Source: Halictus rubicundus
Lineage: Eukaryota; Arthropoda; Insecta; Hymenoptera; Halictidae
Length of the DNA stretch: 64,000 bases
Reading direction: 5' to 3'
Assembly (NCBI RefSeq): GCF_050948215.1
Contig: NC_135149.1
Span: 14,427,001-14,491,000 of the forward strand
In this document: positions 24,470 through 36,990 of the stretch, one piece after another
How positions within the stretch are numbered: the first letter of the stretch is position 1
How the letters are laid out: every line of letters begins with the position of its first letter
Program-made: the position numbers and the translations under genes
Notes under the pieces: generated by a model
Databases searched by the model: none
The model's input: only the letters and a program-made list of their open reading frames with translations
What the model was told of the DNA's origin: nothing

Positions 24470-24640
24470 ACAATTCAACTGGTCAAGCATAAAGAACAGA
24501 ATTTGAATGGATTTGTTTGGTTTCCTCTGTTAAGAATTTTAATAAGTCAGATATAATCTAAGAATATTTAGAAATTTATGTAACACCTTCAGTCTTGCAT
24601 TTAACTTATTCATTTCTGTCATAAATGCACAAAATCTGTA
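24470..24640. repeat. Family F dispersed repeat, reverse orientation, partial
   Basis: TTCTGTCATAAATGCACAAA at the right end is the mirrored F terminus, preceded by TTTTAATAAGTCAGATATAA. The other side is not recognisable. Confidence 0.35.
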
Positions 24641-27600
24641 GTCTAGTAATGAATAATAAAGAAATATTCTTGAAAATGTCAATATGCCATAAAATGTCTA
24701 TATCAGTAATAATTTCTAAGCAAATATTCCAAATGATGCTAAATAGTAGTTGGCACTTATAGACTGTGCCTAACAAGAGGAATGCACTCATTAATAGGTG
24801 TAAAATAATTACTATCAGAGTAATTAAAAATTGAATAAAATAAAATGTAGCGATATGTTTTCATTATTTCCAATCTCGAAAAATGACTAACAGAATAAAC
24901 AAATATTTAATGTATGCTGAATAACATTGATAGAAATTTTGTTACTATTTATAATTTCCAGTTTCATCCTACGTACATATAGTTCCCAAGTAATTGAAAA
25001 TACTCGTAACACTTTCTTAAACTTTCCGCTATCCTGAGCTCATAGTGCAGTGACAGTAATTATTTTAATATGCTTCTTCGCGAGTTTAAATAATCCTCTT
25101 TTTATTACACGTCATACTGTACGTCTAGTAACTCCGTCGATGAAACCTGCTTTAGGAAGCGTTGTTTCCCAGCGTTTCTGAAACAGCAACTTTTACTGCG
25201 AGCGTAATTAAACTTTCGCCATTCAGAAATGGAGAATGTATATCACGACTGAAGAAGTGCATCATACATCGTTGATAAGGTTACAGAAATTCCTCTCGAA
25301 CCGATAGAACAAGCCACTGCAAGTTTAATGCCGGCACACGCGCAATAACGATTACGATGATCATATACCGTCTAGGAAGCGTTCGTACATAGTTCTACGA
25401 CCAACTGAAGCATTCCTGCATTGCAGAATTAACTGCAGTTGAATTGTCCCCGCTGCTAATAATTTCCGGTGTTCTTTGTCACGTATTACGTGCTTTGCTA
25501 TGAGTTGCGCCGTTCTTGGGCCATCGGCATTGTGCAAATTCTCGTTGTTAAATTGTTAGTGAATGTTAGAAATAGCCAATTATTAATTGCTGATCCGGCG
25601 CGCGTTGCGCAGTGTCTCTCGTCTACAAGTTCAAAGGATCACCAAACTAGTTTCGAGCGCTGTGTTTATCACGAATGTTCTGAGATGATAGGAAACAGTT
25701 TCAAATTGTGGATATTTGAATAATATACCTGGGCTCACGATGACTCGAAAATATCTTAAAGTAGAGTTACCTAGATCTAACCCAATGCCACCTATCAAAA
25801 TGATCGAGCTGGCCCGGAACATAACCGTTGCTCGAGTTCTCGAGGAAAAAGCTTACAGTAAACGACTCTAAAATGTACACATGCTTCACGCGTACACTTT
25901 ACATAATTTTATGCGATCCTTCGAATATACGGACATTACTGTGCATTATACGTATCCATAATAACTTTACGTTATGCGATGTTCCCTTATACGGCATTCG
26001 GTTTGAGAGACGTTCAATAAACATCGACGAGAGGAGGAACAACGATGGAATTTATGTTGGGGCCTAAAAGCGTTTCGCATTTCATTCCGTCGTACGGATG
26101 CAGTCTGCTACGCGAGCACGCGATGCACAAGCGAGCACGGACGACTGCTCCCGGAAACGTTGTATACAATTGTGTTATAATAGCTATCGCAGGTGTCGGC
26201 TCGTTAAATTGTTAATATATCGCTTGCGCGAGACTCGTGGAAATTTCACCGATTAATGCTGTACCATCGCCCCGGAATTACCTTCGGCGTGACACTTTCA
26301 TTTTCACGAGTGCCGGAAACGACGTTCAACAACTTGGCGCTCTGACGGAACCGAGCATCTCACGAATTAATCAATTACGCCAACGCGATCGATGCCTCGC
26401 TTCGCGTTCGGATGAACTGATGACTCTCGACATCGGTGATTCCAGCGGTACACGGAACGTCCGATGATGTGTAGTGTTAACACATTACAGTTGCGTTCGC
26501 TTAATTTTGCTAAATCCGTGACACTTAACCTTGTTAACCGTTTTGCTTTATTTTAAGAACGTGAACTCGTGTGCTGAATTGCCCTTAAATTAGTATTATT
26601 CTTGTGATTTTCATTTTCATATTAGGCTCTCGTAAATATTATTTAATAGCAAATTTTTTTCCTATTTGACGAGTATACCCAAAAAAGAAAATTTAACAGT
26701 AATTTCAATCGCGAACATAGTGAGGTGGTCTTCCAACGAGTTCGCTCTAAATAGAGTTTTACTGTGTTTCTTTTTCACCTCGGTGTTATATGAAAAATAA
26801 CTGTGCCTGTGACGACAGAACTGTGTTTTTGTATCGATTTCCTGTTGTTTAACAAAAAAAAAAAAAAAGGAATGGATTCTGGATTCATATAGTCGCAGCG
26901 AGTAAAATCAACACTGGTATCATTTTTAATACGTGTGTCAATGTACTTTCTACATAAGAATGAAAACTAAAATTAAACGAATCGGTTTGGGAATGTTTTC
27001 ATAAAATATGGCATCACGTGCAATGACTATGCAGCATTCGAAGCTATAGGTAAAACATAACTTTCGCACGGTGTGAAAACTGTAAGTACGAGAAACTTCA
27101 TTCTATCAGTGAAAAAGTGTATTCAGTCAAAAATAACAGGAAAGCTCAATTAACTTTTTGTTGAATTATTCATTTCACGGAGTTCTGCTCGTATGCGCGC
27201 GCTTCAATGCATTAAATTTGCAATCTAGTGATCGGCCGCAGCAATTTCAAGTAATAAACGTGTCTAGAATAAACAGATTATATGGTATAGGCAATCTGAT
27301 TTTGTCAACCTGTTGCACGTTTTTATTGCGGCTCATCGGTAAAGAATTTTTATCATTTTAATCACGTTTTATAACTGCATATCGCTTCTTTGTGTCGAAA
27401 CTTTGCTGATTCACATTAAAGCGTTTCGTACGTGTCTAAACTATGCGAGATAATATTTGATTTAATTATTTCGGTGTTTAAACAAAATTCTCTTCTCAAC
27501 GGTGTAAACTAATTACACTGGTACAGCTGTGTTTAGGTTGCAAATTAATGAGTACACGAAATAACGGAGATTATAGTAATAAGTCTTCTACACGGTCAAT

Positions 27601-28010
27601 ATTATTACAATCTCTCAACCGCCAGACGCAAACGTCTAATGATAATTAATTACCGAGAAATGTTGAGAATAATTAATCGCTCGGAAGTAATTAATTGTAC
27701 GGGATGATAAAATAAACATGATCGAGCAGTGATTTATCATCTGCGCGCGCCGACCGAGAAAATCCCAGATAAGCTCAACGAAAAATGAATTTTTCCTGTG
27801 CTCGTGAAGTAAACTACACAGATGTAATGTACCTTTCACTGAAAGATAAACTTGCGAAAAAAGTTTATTATATATGCGTCGTAATTAAGTAGAAGACATT
27901 CATTTTTCTTGCCCAAATACTCTCGTGCTATCGCAGAAAAATTGTAATTTTTCTAGCGGACCTTCTGGAAGCCTTTATTCTATACAATTGTTGGCATATC
28001 AATGTATATA
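24641..28010. other. AT-rich non-coding DNA
   Basis: Nothing recognised except a run of 15 A near 26854. Short open frames of 60-85 codons have no motif. Confidence 0.45.
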
Positions 28011-28490
28011 CAGGGTGTCTCATTAGAAATTTCGCACATAAGTATTTCTCACGCTGTAGCTCGTTTCAAAAAATATTTCGAATAAGAGTTACAGTTTTAA
28101 ATCTTCTAAAGGTAGACTTTCCTACAAAATTGTAGTATATGTTTTATTTAGATAAGTATCTAGCCACTTCTGTAATGAATTCATTGACCAATAATATCTT
28201 CTTATGAGATCTTCTAAAGTCATTTATTCCTGTTTAAAATGATGAATTCTAAACAATAAGTTGAAGTCGAACATTAAATGTTAAAGATACTGGAAGTTAT
28301 TCAGTATCTCTTGTAATAAAAATTGGCGTCAATACAATGATTTAATCTATCCCTAGATAGAGCTTCAACCTTATTAAAAGTTGCACATCCAATTTGCTGG
28401 CCGGCATCTCTAGTACAAGCCTTCACGTTATCAAGAGTTGGTATTTCTTGCTGAACTCCTTTGATAACATGCTACAAGAAAAAGTTAAAA
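28011..28490 (-). mobile_element. Tc1/mariner-like transposon relic, one end and transposase tail
   Basis: TA then CAGGGTGTCTCATTAGAAAT at 28011 is a transposon terminus of the kind shared by families A, B, C and E. Just inside, on the minus strand, 28485 down to 28318 reads as a transposase C-terminus: VQQEIPTLDNV, then ACTRDAGQQI, ending RDRLNHCIDAN and a stop. That pattern is typical of DDE transposases of the Tc1/mariner supergroup. The rest of the gene and the other end are gone. Confidence 0.6.
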
Positions 28491-29934
28491 CGGTGTTAAC
28501 TTTGAAAATCTTGATGAAGACGAAACTTTTACTGTAGAAAGGGGAACTATCATTTAGTAGTTGAATAAATCGTAGTAAAATCGAAGATGATATCATTTTG
28601 AATATAAAATATACTGAACTATGTCAAGAACTTTTAACGAAGGTATGTTTTGAGGCAATGAATGACCTTGAACGGCCTTTGGAAATCGACATCAATAAAT
28701 TCGTCTCGAATGTGCTACACATATAAATAAATAAAAATATACAGTTCCATATAAGGTAGACAAATAAATATCCCCTTGAAACGGGGTGGGTTTCAATAAT
28801 AATAGTTTTTTAAATATTGTTATATCTAGATTTCAATGAAGGAATATTATACCGCAATAAACTTTGTAACTTTGACTTACTGATTCCAAAAATTTTCGTT
28901 TTTGTGAAAGTTTCATAGAAATGTTATTCGAAATGATAAATTAAATTACTTTTCGAACATTCGAAAAATATAATGGAATACAAATTTTATCAAAATGATG
29001 TTTTATCGAATTAAATTCTCTGGTTCACGGGACCACGTTGAAAACACACTGAATTATCTAAAAGAAACATACCTCTACCATGAAATGTAACCAAGGAATC
29101 CTGAACAAAACATGAATTTAAAAAAAAGGAAGGAAACATATTTAGTGGTGAAAAAGCAGAGATTCGCCAGGGGTTAGGGGGCTGTAGGAAGTTGACCAAG
29201 TATCGAGCTGGACGGTCAAGGATGATGTCATTGTCATCGATCCCATGGATCACGGTAAATAGTAACGAGCGTCGGCCAAGGGGGACCAGAATTTCGCGGC
29301 GAGTTTCTCTCAAAACTGCTCGAGGCTGGAGACGCGAAAGCATCGGGGGAGCGTTGAACCGGCTGTCCGTGAGGGAAAGAGCTTTTCAGAGGGTGGACCT
29401 AGCCTGGGGTCATACGCTGTGGACTGAGGTCGAGGGCTACGACAGATACGGATGTACTGTTGTGCAGGTGAAGATATACGCGTCAGAGACATCCACGGCG
29501 GGATCGAGGAAACCGCTAAACTCTATGGCTGATAACAGATCGCTCTTGCCTCGTCTCCTGTTGGGCCCACTGGCTAAATTGTCTACCGCGGCATTGCGGG
29601 CTGGCGCACAACAGAGACATATCAATTTACCTTCTACTTAATACACATGCTCGTGTGCAGGATATCGCTCAATAAAACCAGTGCCACGTAAGCTGCAAAC
29701 AATAAAAATATGGTGAATTTCACCATTTTTCATGATGGTTGCTCTGTAACTATGGAAGGAGCTGACTCCTTAACTATAAAGGAGCTCGAGTCTTGTGGTC
29801 CAGTTTTTAAATTACGAGCAATAACAATTTCAAAAAAGTCTTTTCTACACATTATCTACTAAACTAATCTTTCTAACATCTCAAGAAAACTCAAGTCGTT
29901 TAGGCCAATTTAAAGAAAGTTATGGGTTATAAAG
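28491..29934. other. Non-coding with a GC-richer patch
   Basis: 29160-29640 is GC-rich and open on both strands (149 codons on plus, 110 and 62 on minus). Neither strand gives a recognisable protein; possibly an old exon or element but unassigned. Confidence 0.4.
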
Positions 29935-29974
29935 AATCACCCCCTCCACGTCTATACCATCTTGGGACACCCTG
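29935..29974. mobile_element. Family A-type terminus joined to a family C unit
   Basis: GAATCACCCCCTCCACGTCT and CTTGGGACACCCTG, a family-A-like right end, run directly into the family C body. The same join is seen in mirror orientation near 33830 and 62152. Confidence 0.6.
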
Positions 29975-30231
29975 TAGAAACATGGAGTAAAATAGTTCAT
30001 CAAACTTTAACATTGTTTTTTAAGTTTTATTGTTGTCTTGAGACCTATAGTTCTTTCGAGACTTTTGTTCCTCGTGACGAGTACTAGAGGATGCAATAAA
30101 AAGAATGTTTGACCTTGAAAAGAGAGTCAAGGTCAATCTAGCTTTCTATTACTTTTTTAACAGATCTCCACCGATCCAGAGAGGCAGGATCACCCCGTAG
30201 TGGTCACGACACATAATTTTGGAACACCCTG
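29975..30231. mobile_element. Family C element
   Basis: It runs from GAAACATGGAGTAAAATAGT through GACCTATAGTTCTTTCGAGA to the terminus CACGACACATAATTTTGGAA and CACCCTG, followed by TA. The half-sites TTGACCTTGA (30109) and TCAAGGTCAA (30127) form a perfect inverted pair with an 8-base spacer. Confidence 0.77.
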
Positions 30232-30805
30232 TACAAAGACAAGGGGTAACAGCAGGTTGTGGTCAGACATAGAAAAGATATAAGTTGATCTGCATTAACG
30301 TTGCAAGAGCTGTGCGATTAGAAATAAATGAGCGATTTCATTATTGCCATCGAATTAACTAACCCTTACAGGAGAGTGGATGTTCCGTGAGCAGAATAAT
30401 CGTATTGAATCATTATCTGTTACACGAGTGTTGCGGACGTCGCTGCCCTTTACAATTTGTGCTCGGTTTGATTTGGCTTGATTCGGTTTGATTTTGGTTC
30501 GCCGTAATTGAATGCAGTTACCCGCGCAGTCGGCGTAACCATTCGTCGACACAAACTACGATTTACTTTGGTATTTACCTTTTAAGTTTTCGGTGCGGTT
30601 CACGAACTGTTTAAGTTTGATAAATCGTGCGATTCAACGTACCGCGGCATTGTACTTCCATCGTAATTACTGTTCGCAGAAATAAATTATCACTTGATAC
30701 GTGCTTAAACTACTGCACCTATGATATTCGAAAATGATCTTTGTATGTACCGTTGGAGGTTAGTATTTCAATGAACTTACACCAGCTGCAAATCAGCAAC
30801 ATGTA
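30232..30805. other. Non-coding, nothing recognised
   Basis: Mixed composition between a family C and a family B copy. Confidence 0.45.
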
Positions 30806-30807
30806 TA

Positions 30808-31357
30808 CAGGGTGTTCGACTACAGGTAGGAGAAAATATAAGGGGTGGTTCTCCAGGATAATATAAGACGAAAATGAAGAATAAAAAAATTGCGATTTCG
30901 GCTTCATTTATTAGATATTATCAATTAAATATCCGCCTAAAGTGCGGCAACCCGGCCTACAGAGGTGTACGTCGATCGCGACAGTCACGTATCAAAGGGG
31001 GTCCTCGCTCGCATCCAATGGTTAGGCGTTGACGTCACATACTTTAGCCAATAATTCGGCTAGAACCGGAAATGTGCGAATGACCCAATCGGACGGTTTA
31101 CACGCCGAATTTTTGCCAGGTGACTTCTTGCGAGCCACGCTGAGTATCTGTCAGTTGACACGTGACTGTCGCGCGCCTCTATGACGTACGCAACTTACAC
31201 ATCTGTTGGCCGGGTTGCCGCACTTTAGGCGGATTTTTAATTGTTATTGACTAAAAAATGGAGCCGAAATCGCAAATTTTTTACTCTTAATTTTCGTTTT
31301 ATATTGTCATGGGGAACCACCCTTTAAATTTTCTACCACCTGTAGTCGAATACCCTG
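30808..31357. mobile_element. Family B long-inverted-repeat element, full copy
   Basis: It starts CAGGGTGTTCGACTACAGGT and its other end reads CAGGGTATTCGACTACAGGT on the minus strand; TA lies outside both. Mirror similarity runs about 170 bases inward, through GATTTCGGCT and CCGCCTAAAGTGCGGCAACC. The unique centre includes CCAATGGTTAGGCGTTGACG. No coding frame. Shorter copies lie at 32303 and 50219. Confidence 0.87.
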
Positions 31358-31359
31358 TA

Positions 31360-32300
31360 TTTAAAATTGTATGTTCAATAACACTTGTACGTACAGAACA
31401 TGCAAGAACGAATGGATTCTTTGAAAGTTCAGAATATCTCCATGACATTATTTACATTGGTAATTACCCGGCCATCATGTTTCGTCTCCCCATACACCTT
31501 TTAGCGATTCCTTGAAGACAGGGGGAATGACGCTTGATCGTCAACGGGATTCTATCGAAAGAAGACGAAGAGCAGGGATCTAATGGCAGCACGTGCCGCT
31601 CAACAATCAAACAATGCTCAGAGCGTTGGATGTGTTAAGTGGCCCGGGACGAAAGTGTGGGTGCGGAAAATCAGGCTCCATTGTGTGTTCCTTGTAAACT
31701 TCGCTCTTCATACCAAATAGGTCGAACTACGACGTGAATGAAGGGTGGAGTGAGAGAGAGAGGAGCAACAGAGAGGAGACTCGAGAGCTGTTTCTAGCCC
31801 ATCAATCATGGTATTTACGTGCGCGGAGCTGGCCCCCCTGCGCGCTAGCCGGCACAATGCCGAAAGCTCGTCGAAAGGAAAGCCTGGAGTTTACTGAGGG
31901 AGCTTCGGGTACCCTGTTCGCGAAGCTCGTCCTTTCTATGGCATCGACCATTCTTCTCGTAATAATATCATACCACGGGACTGACGAAACGTGAACGATG
32001 GAAGTCAGCCTGGAACGGAACGAGCTTGACCGGTTCTAAGGCGTTTTTCCGGCAGACAGGATCCTCTGACTTTCAATGTTCAATATTTAACGATAAGTAG
32101 AAGACTTTGGAAAATGCATCGAAACATCCGATCCGCCGTGATCGGCAAACACATAAGTCAGATAAATGTATCGAAGATTTATTTTAGTATTAGAGACACG
32201 CTCGCGATGGAAATACCAAATTGGATACACCAGATTAGAGATTATAACAGGAATTGAGAGACTTCTGGAACTTTTTAGTACACTATATTGGAATATATTA
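31360..32300. other. Non-coding between two family B copies
   Basis: An 86-codon frame at 31734-31994 covers the GC-richer part, with Lys/Arg/Glu-rich content and a hydrophobic tail; no family recognised. Confidence 0.4.
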
Positions 32301-32302
32301 TA

Positions 32303-32676
32303 CTAGGTATTCGAGTACAGGTGGGAGAATATTTAAGGAGTGATTCTCGATTATAATATGAGACGAAAATGAAGAGTACAAAAATTGCGATTTCGGCTTT
32401 ATTTTTTAGTTATTATCAATTAAAAATCCGCCTGAAATGCGGCAACCCGACCAACAGAGGTGTACGTTGCTTACGCCATAAGTCCTCGCCCCGCGCCCAA
32501 TGGTTAGGCTTTAACGCAACGTACACCTCTGTAGGTCGGGTTGCTGCACTTTAGGCGGATTTTTAATTCATAATAACTACAAAATCAAGCCGAAATTGCA
32601 ATTTTTTTATTCTTCATTTTCGTCTTATATTGTCTTAGAGAATCAAATTTTCTCCCACCTGTAGTCGAACTCCCTG
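32303..32676. mobile_element. Family B element, internally deleted copy
   Basis: Same termini (CTAGGTATTCGAGTACAGG left; CAGGGAGTTCGACTACAGGT on the minus strand right) with TA flanks. The centre is reduced to a short piece around CCCAATGGTTAGGC, giving 374 bases against 550 in the full copy. Confidence 0.84.
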
Positions 32677-33589
32677 TATGTGGAAAGTTTATCTAGAACA
32701 GGATCACATAATTTCTTTACCGATACAACAAAAGTTTTCAAACATTTGTAACTAGACTGCGGATCATCGTGCATAACAAAGATTGTCCAAGTGAATTGAA
32801 AGTAGACTGCGGATCTGATCCACTTCTGGCAAAAATGGGTGGATGTAAATTTGAATCGACATCACTTATCCGCGATGCATTATAAAAATATACAATCGGC
32901 AATTTATGAAACCGTCGAAAATTTTCCTTTTACCAGAACACTCGCACCAGAACTTTATACGAAACTTCGCAGTTGTCCAACGAATCCAAAACATCCTGCG
33001 CGGTCGCTATACCTCTTCCCATATTTCACCAACGATTCCGCTTATCTTAAATTCCGGAATGGCTGCGCCGAGTCCGAGGGACCTCTAGAATTTTTGTCGT
33101 AAAGCCGCTATCTGCTTTTATGGTATACCCGTCTCTATAAACCTACATTCTTACAACTCCATCGTTCTCATTGGATTACCCAAAGAGGCGACGCCAATTT
33201 TATTCAGTTCCGTGTGTTGTTCATCCACGTCGCCACGCTGGGATAATACGAACGAAATCTTAATCCCTTTAACAGCGTCTCGGAAGTCGCGCGAAAAATC
33301 ACTCTCCCGAGGCGGGTAGTGTACTAAGTAAGACATGATATGGGAGTAAACCCAGTTTCGGCGGTGAGCACTCCGCGCTCGCCGGGTACATTTACTTCTA
33401 ACTACCCTATGAAATATCGCATCTGGGAATTAACATCGGTACGCAGAATGTTTTCGTGCCGCTTAGGGCCAGTGAGAGGTGCTTTCATCAGGGCGAGTCT
33501 CTCCCCGGGAACAAAGGTATGCTCGCTGCGCGTGAATATGAATAACTGGCGTCGACGCTATCCGAGATGCTGTGCTGCCCAGATTTTAA
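32677..33589. other. Non-coding, CpG-rich patch
   Basis: 33150-33580 is GC-richer and open on both strands. The plus-strand frame contains SPGTFTSNYPMKY, faintly like the start of a CUB domain, but without the expected cysteines and with no good acceptor. Confidence 0.4.
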
Positions 33590-33880
33590 ATACACCCGAA
33601 ATTCCGCTGAAAAATAAAAACTACAGCGTGATTCTGCACCCTCATGTAGGTGGAGATCCGTTAGAAAAATGGACTGTAAAATTGACCTTGACCCTCTTTT
33701 CAAGATCAAGCATTTTTTATTGCATCCTATAGCACTCGTCTTGAAGGAACTATAGGTCTCGCGACAACAGCTCTCTTAAAAAACAATGTTAAAGATTCGT
33801 GAACTATTTTGTTCCATATGTTTACAGGTTGTCCCGAAGTGGTACGAACGCGCGGGGGATGATTCTTAATGAAACGGAAG
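33590..33880. mobile_element. Family C element, reverse orientation
   Basis: GCGTGATTCTGCACCCTCAT, GTAGGTGGAGATCC, TTGACCTTGA at 33682 and TCAAGATCAA at 33700, then TCTTAAAAAACAATGTTAAAG and the join TTTACAGGTTGTCCCGAAGT. The outer left terminus is eroded, so the start is approximate. Confidence 0.7.
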
Positions 33881-35731
33881 AGATAGTTGTGTAGATAGGT
33901 GTGTATAATTTCTGCCTGTTATATTCATAAATTATACAATTTCTGAATAAATTCAGTCTCTTGCTTCAATAACACTGCCACCTTTAAACATTCCGTACAA
34001 TTAATATCTGGATTATCCTAATTGGATGTCTGCAAAACACGGAAACGTTAGCGTCGACAGAAGTTATTTTATAAAATTACTTGGTTATTTTATAAATGAA
34101 TTATCTACTTATGAGATGATCCAATAAACCGTATTTAATATACCAGTTCTCTAAATATCACCTAACTCCGGTCAATTATTCCATCAGCAACGTCGGAATC
34201 GTGACGGATGTACAGGAGTTTCGAAATGGACGCGACAGGTTTTAGCGAATGGCAAAAACCGTTCGGAGACAGGCGGCCGAACAGTGCCTAATTACTCGTG
34301 GACGGCGTTACGGGTGCATCAGCTGCAAAACTAGGTGCACGCAGGTATACCCGGCTAATTGAGTAGGAGCAGACTGCCGGACTCTTACAAAACACTCCCT
34401 GAACGCGGTTCGAGTGTGCGCGGCAAGGGATGAAAGGGGGGGTGAAAGGAGATTGTTAGGGGGACGTTCGAGTGCAAGCGTGTCCATTTGAATGTGTACG
34501 GTCGGCCTGGCCGCGAACGCATCGGTATGAATAAAGTCCGTGTGCCGTTCGACTTGGAATTGCCCGGTGTTTGTGCAGCGGGAAAGTAGACCGAGGTAAA
34601 ACGAGTCCTTTTAAGTTAAAGCACGATCGGATGTACAACGCCGATCCAGGATGCAAAACACACCGGTCTCTCGCGGGTCCGAGCAGCTTTTACTAGTATT
34701 TTACAAGAAAGGGGATGTTGGAACGTGCCAAGAAATATTTACGCGTTCGGCATTTAATTAACGGATCCTCGTGCCTGAGAATGAATGGCTTGCTTGCCTT
34801 TGTTTCTGTTTCTGTGAATAGCACCACGGTATGTGTGTTTTATTGACGATTTAACTCTCACGCGTTGATCGGGTCAAGATGTTCCTCTGTTTTAACTCTG
34901 GATAAATATGCTTATGTGTACATGACGATTTAATTAACGAAACGTTGCGTTTCCAGATGAATAACTCAGCTCGTTATTGTTTCTGTTTTTCAGAACGCCG
35001 CGCTCCTATTGGTCCGTGTTTTTCGTCAATAATTCCTCAACAAAGCCGCAAAGGAAAAAGTTATTTCATAAGACCTCGGAAATCATACCTTCCAAGGAAG
35101 TACATTTTTTCGGATCATTTTTGTGTTCCAGGTATGCAACTAATAAAGTTTCATAAAGTGGATTCATATTTCTCCCTAAATCATACTGTTCTTATAGAAA
35201 TTTCGTTCACTGTACACTCGTTTCAATTTTATTGTTACATAATTCAGGCTTCTCCCCCCCTTTCACAGTGAAAAAATATTTTTTAAAATTCCAATTACAC
35301 CGATCTCCAGTAAGAAGACACAACTATCGTAACGTATCCTCTGTCTTCCAGAATTTCCCAGTGCTCGATAATTTCGGGGAAGAAGTCGCCTCGCGCGTTT
35401 AACTCATTCCCCGGGCGTAGCCTCTCAACGGTAGCATAAATTGGCCATCGCATCCGAGCACGTGAAACGGCTCCTCAGTTTATCCGTTTGCTCCAGCCGG
35501 AGCAGTTTCCCCCTCCGGAAGCGGAAGCTTGAACAAAATCTATCGCTGTGAAAGATCAAAGGTCAGCGATCGCGGGGGTGCACCTGTCGGTGACGATGAG
35601 TGCCGGCGCGGCGCCGTTACCGCCGTGAAATTCTGCGTCGAGAGCGTCGCGACGCCCCCGATGCTGCAGACTTTTATTCGAAGAGCGTCTCCGTACAGGG
35701 GATCATATTAGTTCGAGATGTCGGATAAAAA
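33881..35731. other. Non-coding, nothing firmly recognised
   Basis: Acceptor-like TTTCTGTTTTTCAG ends at about 34994 and a further one at 35352, but the frames after them carry no motif. The block 35400-35700 is GC-rich. Confidence 0.4.
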
Positions 35732-35733
35732 TA

Positions 35734-36051
35734 CAGGGTGTCCCGGTATTGATGGTACAACCGTGGAGGGGGTGATTCTACTTGAGAAAATAAGTCGAAA
35801 ATACGGAATACATTTTTTTCGCTTGAGGCTTTGTTTTCGAGAAAATCGAATGCAAAGATCCGTCTGGTTCGCGTGCTATAGCATATACAGGAAGTAGAAG
35901 TGGTTGGTCATGGTCAGACGCGTCAGATGATTCCTATTGGTTTTCTCGAAACGAAGCTCCGGATGACGAAATTTTATTCTATGTTTTCGACTTATTTGTT
36001 CATGTAGAATCACCCCCTCCGCGGTTGTACCATCAATACCGGGACACCCTG
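35734..36051. mobile_element. Family A foldback element, best complete copy
   Basis: The 48-base ends (35734-35781 and its mirror at 36004-36051) differ at about one position, begin CAGGGTGTCCCGGTATTGAT and are flanked by TA. Weaker mirror similarity continues through most of the 318-base element, so a single strand could fold into one long hairpin. There is no coding frame. The low divergence of its ends suggests it is the youngest A copy in the window. Confidence 0.88.
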
Positions 36052-36547
36052 TATACTCGGCCTTCTTCCTTTCGCCCGTGTGCCGCGGCAGAAGACTGGG
36101 ACGAACGGCTGTTCGAGGGGGCCACCTAGGAAAAAAAGAAAAACTGGTGGCTCCGCTCTTTTCATCCTCCGCGCTCACCTGCGTTCCATCATTCTATTTC
36201 GCCGTCGCTGGAAGAGCAAGGATCGCGGCAGGCCTGGGCAAAGAAGAAGAAAAAAAAAGAGGATCGAAGGAAAGGCGGTTGGGATGGGGTCACAATGGTA
36301 CTGCCGATATAGCGCGGGGGCGTAGCACGTGACGCGGAAATTCGTTTACACGGCGTCTGTGCCTGAAATGTGTACTGATGCCTCGCGTTCCATTCTACTT
36401 CGGTGACCCGCGGTTCTTGGGACCGTATCTCTTAAGTATTCTTAACTCTGCATTACTCGGGTCAAGAGTATTTAAGTTATTGCGTAGGTGGAACGCCACA
36501 CTCTACTATTTTTTGAATTCTTTAAATTCTACTTGTTGGGTTACATA
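36052..36547. other. Non-coding, GC-rich then AT-rich
   Basis: 36060-36340 is GC-rich with a purine-rich patch at 36238-36275; overlapping frames on both strands reflect composition. Confidence 0.4.
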
Positions 36548-36757
36548 CAGTGGCGGACCAAAGATAGTTTAAGCCTCGTCCGTCTGAAACTTAGTTACTT
36601 TTTTTCTTTTAAATATGCGACAAAAAATGTGACAACATTTGTTACAAAAAGGGCTCAGGTGTGTCGATGTGACACTAATAATTTTCACATTTTTTCAAGT
36701 CTTTGGCGGCTAGCTCATTGTTTTGTAATTGTTACACAACGATCATGCATTCGTTGT
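36548..36757. mobile_element. Tc1-like terminus relic
   Basis: TA then CAGTGGCGGACCAAAGATAG resembles the ends of many insect Tc1-like elements (CAGTGGCGGACAAAAG type). No second terminus or transposase was found before family C begins. Confidence 0.4.
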
Positions 36758-36758
36758 A

Positions 36759-36990
36759 CAGGGTACAAAGAAATTATTTGCCGCGACCACCACAACATAA
36801 TTGAACACCCTCGGTTTGGCGGAAATTGATGAAAGGTGCCGTAAAATTAACCTTGACCATGAATTTCAAGGTCACAAGGCCAAGAATCTTTTTTATTGCA
36901 TCGTATTCTACTCGTCACGAGGATAAAAAGTATGAAAGGAAAACCATCGGTGAAAACTCGATTGTTCTCTTGAAAAACTATGATTAAGTT
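36759..36990. mobile_element. Family C element, decayed reverse copy
   Basis: It starts CAGGGTACAAAGAAATTATT after TA and continues CGACCACCACAACATAATTG. The half-sites TTAACCTTGA (36847) and TCAAGGTCAC (36866) are still opposed. The right boundary is not clear. Confidence 0.65.

Noticed and set aside
29192..29641. 149-codon plus-strand frame
   Set aside because: Open on both strands in a GC-rich patch, no motif and no splice support; left unassigned.
33340..33540. Frame with SPGTFTSNYPMKY, resembling the start of a CUB domain
   Set aside because: The flanking cysteines and the second NYP/W motif are absent, no good acceptor precedes it, and the opposite strand is also open.
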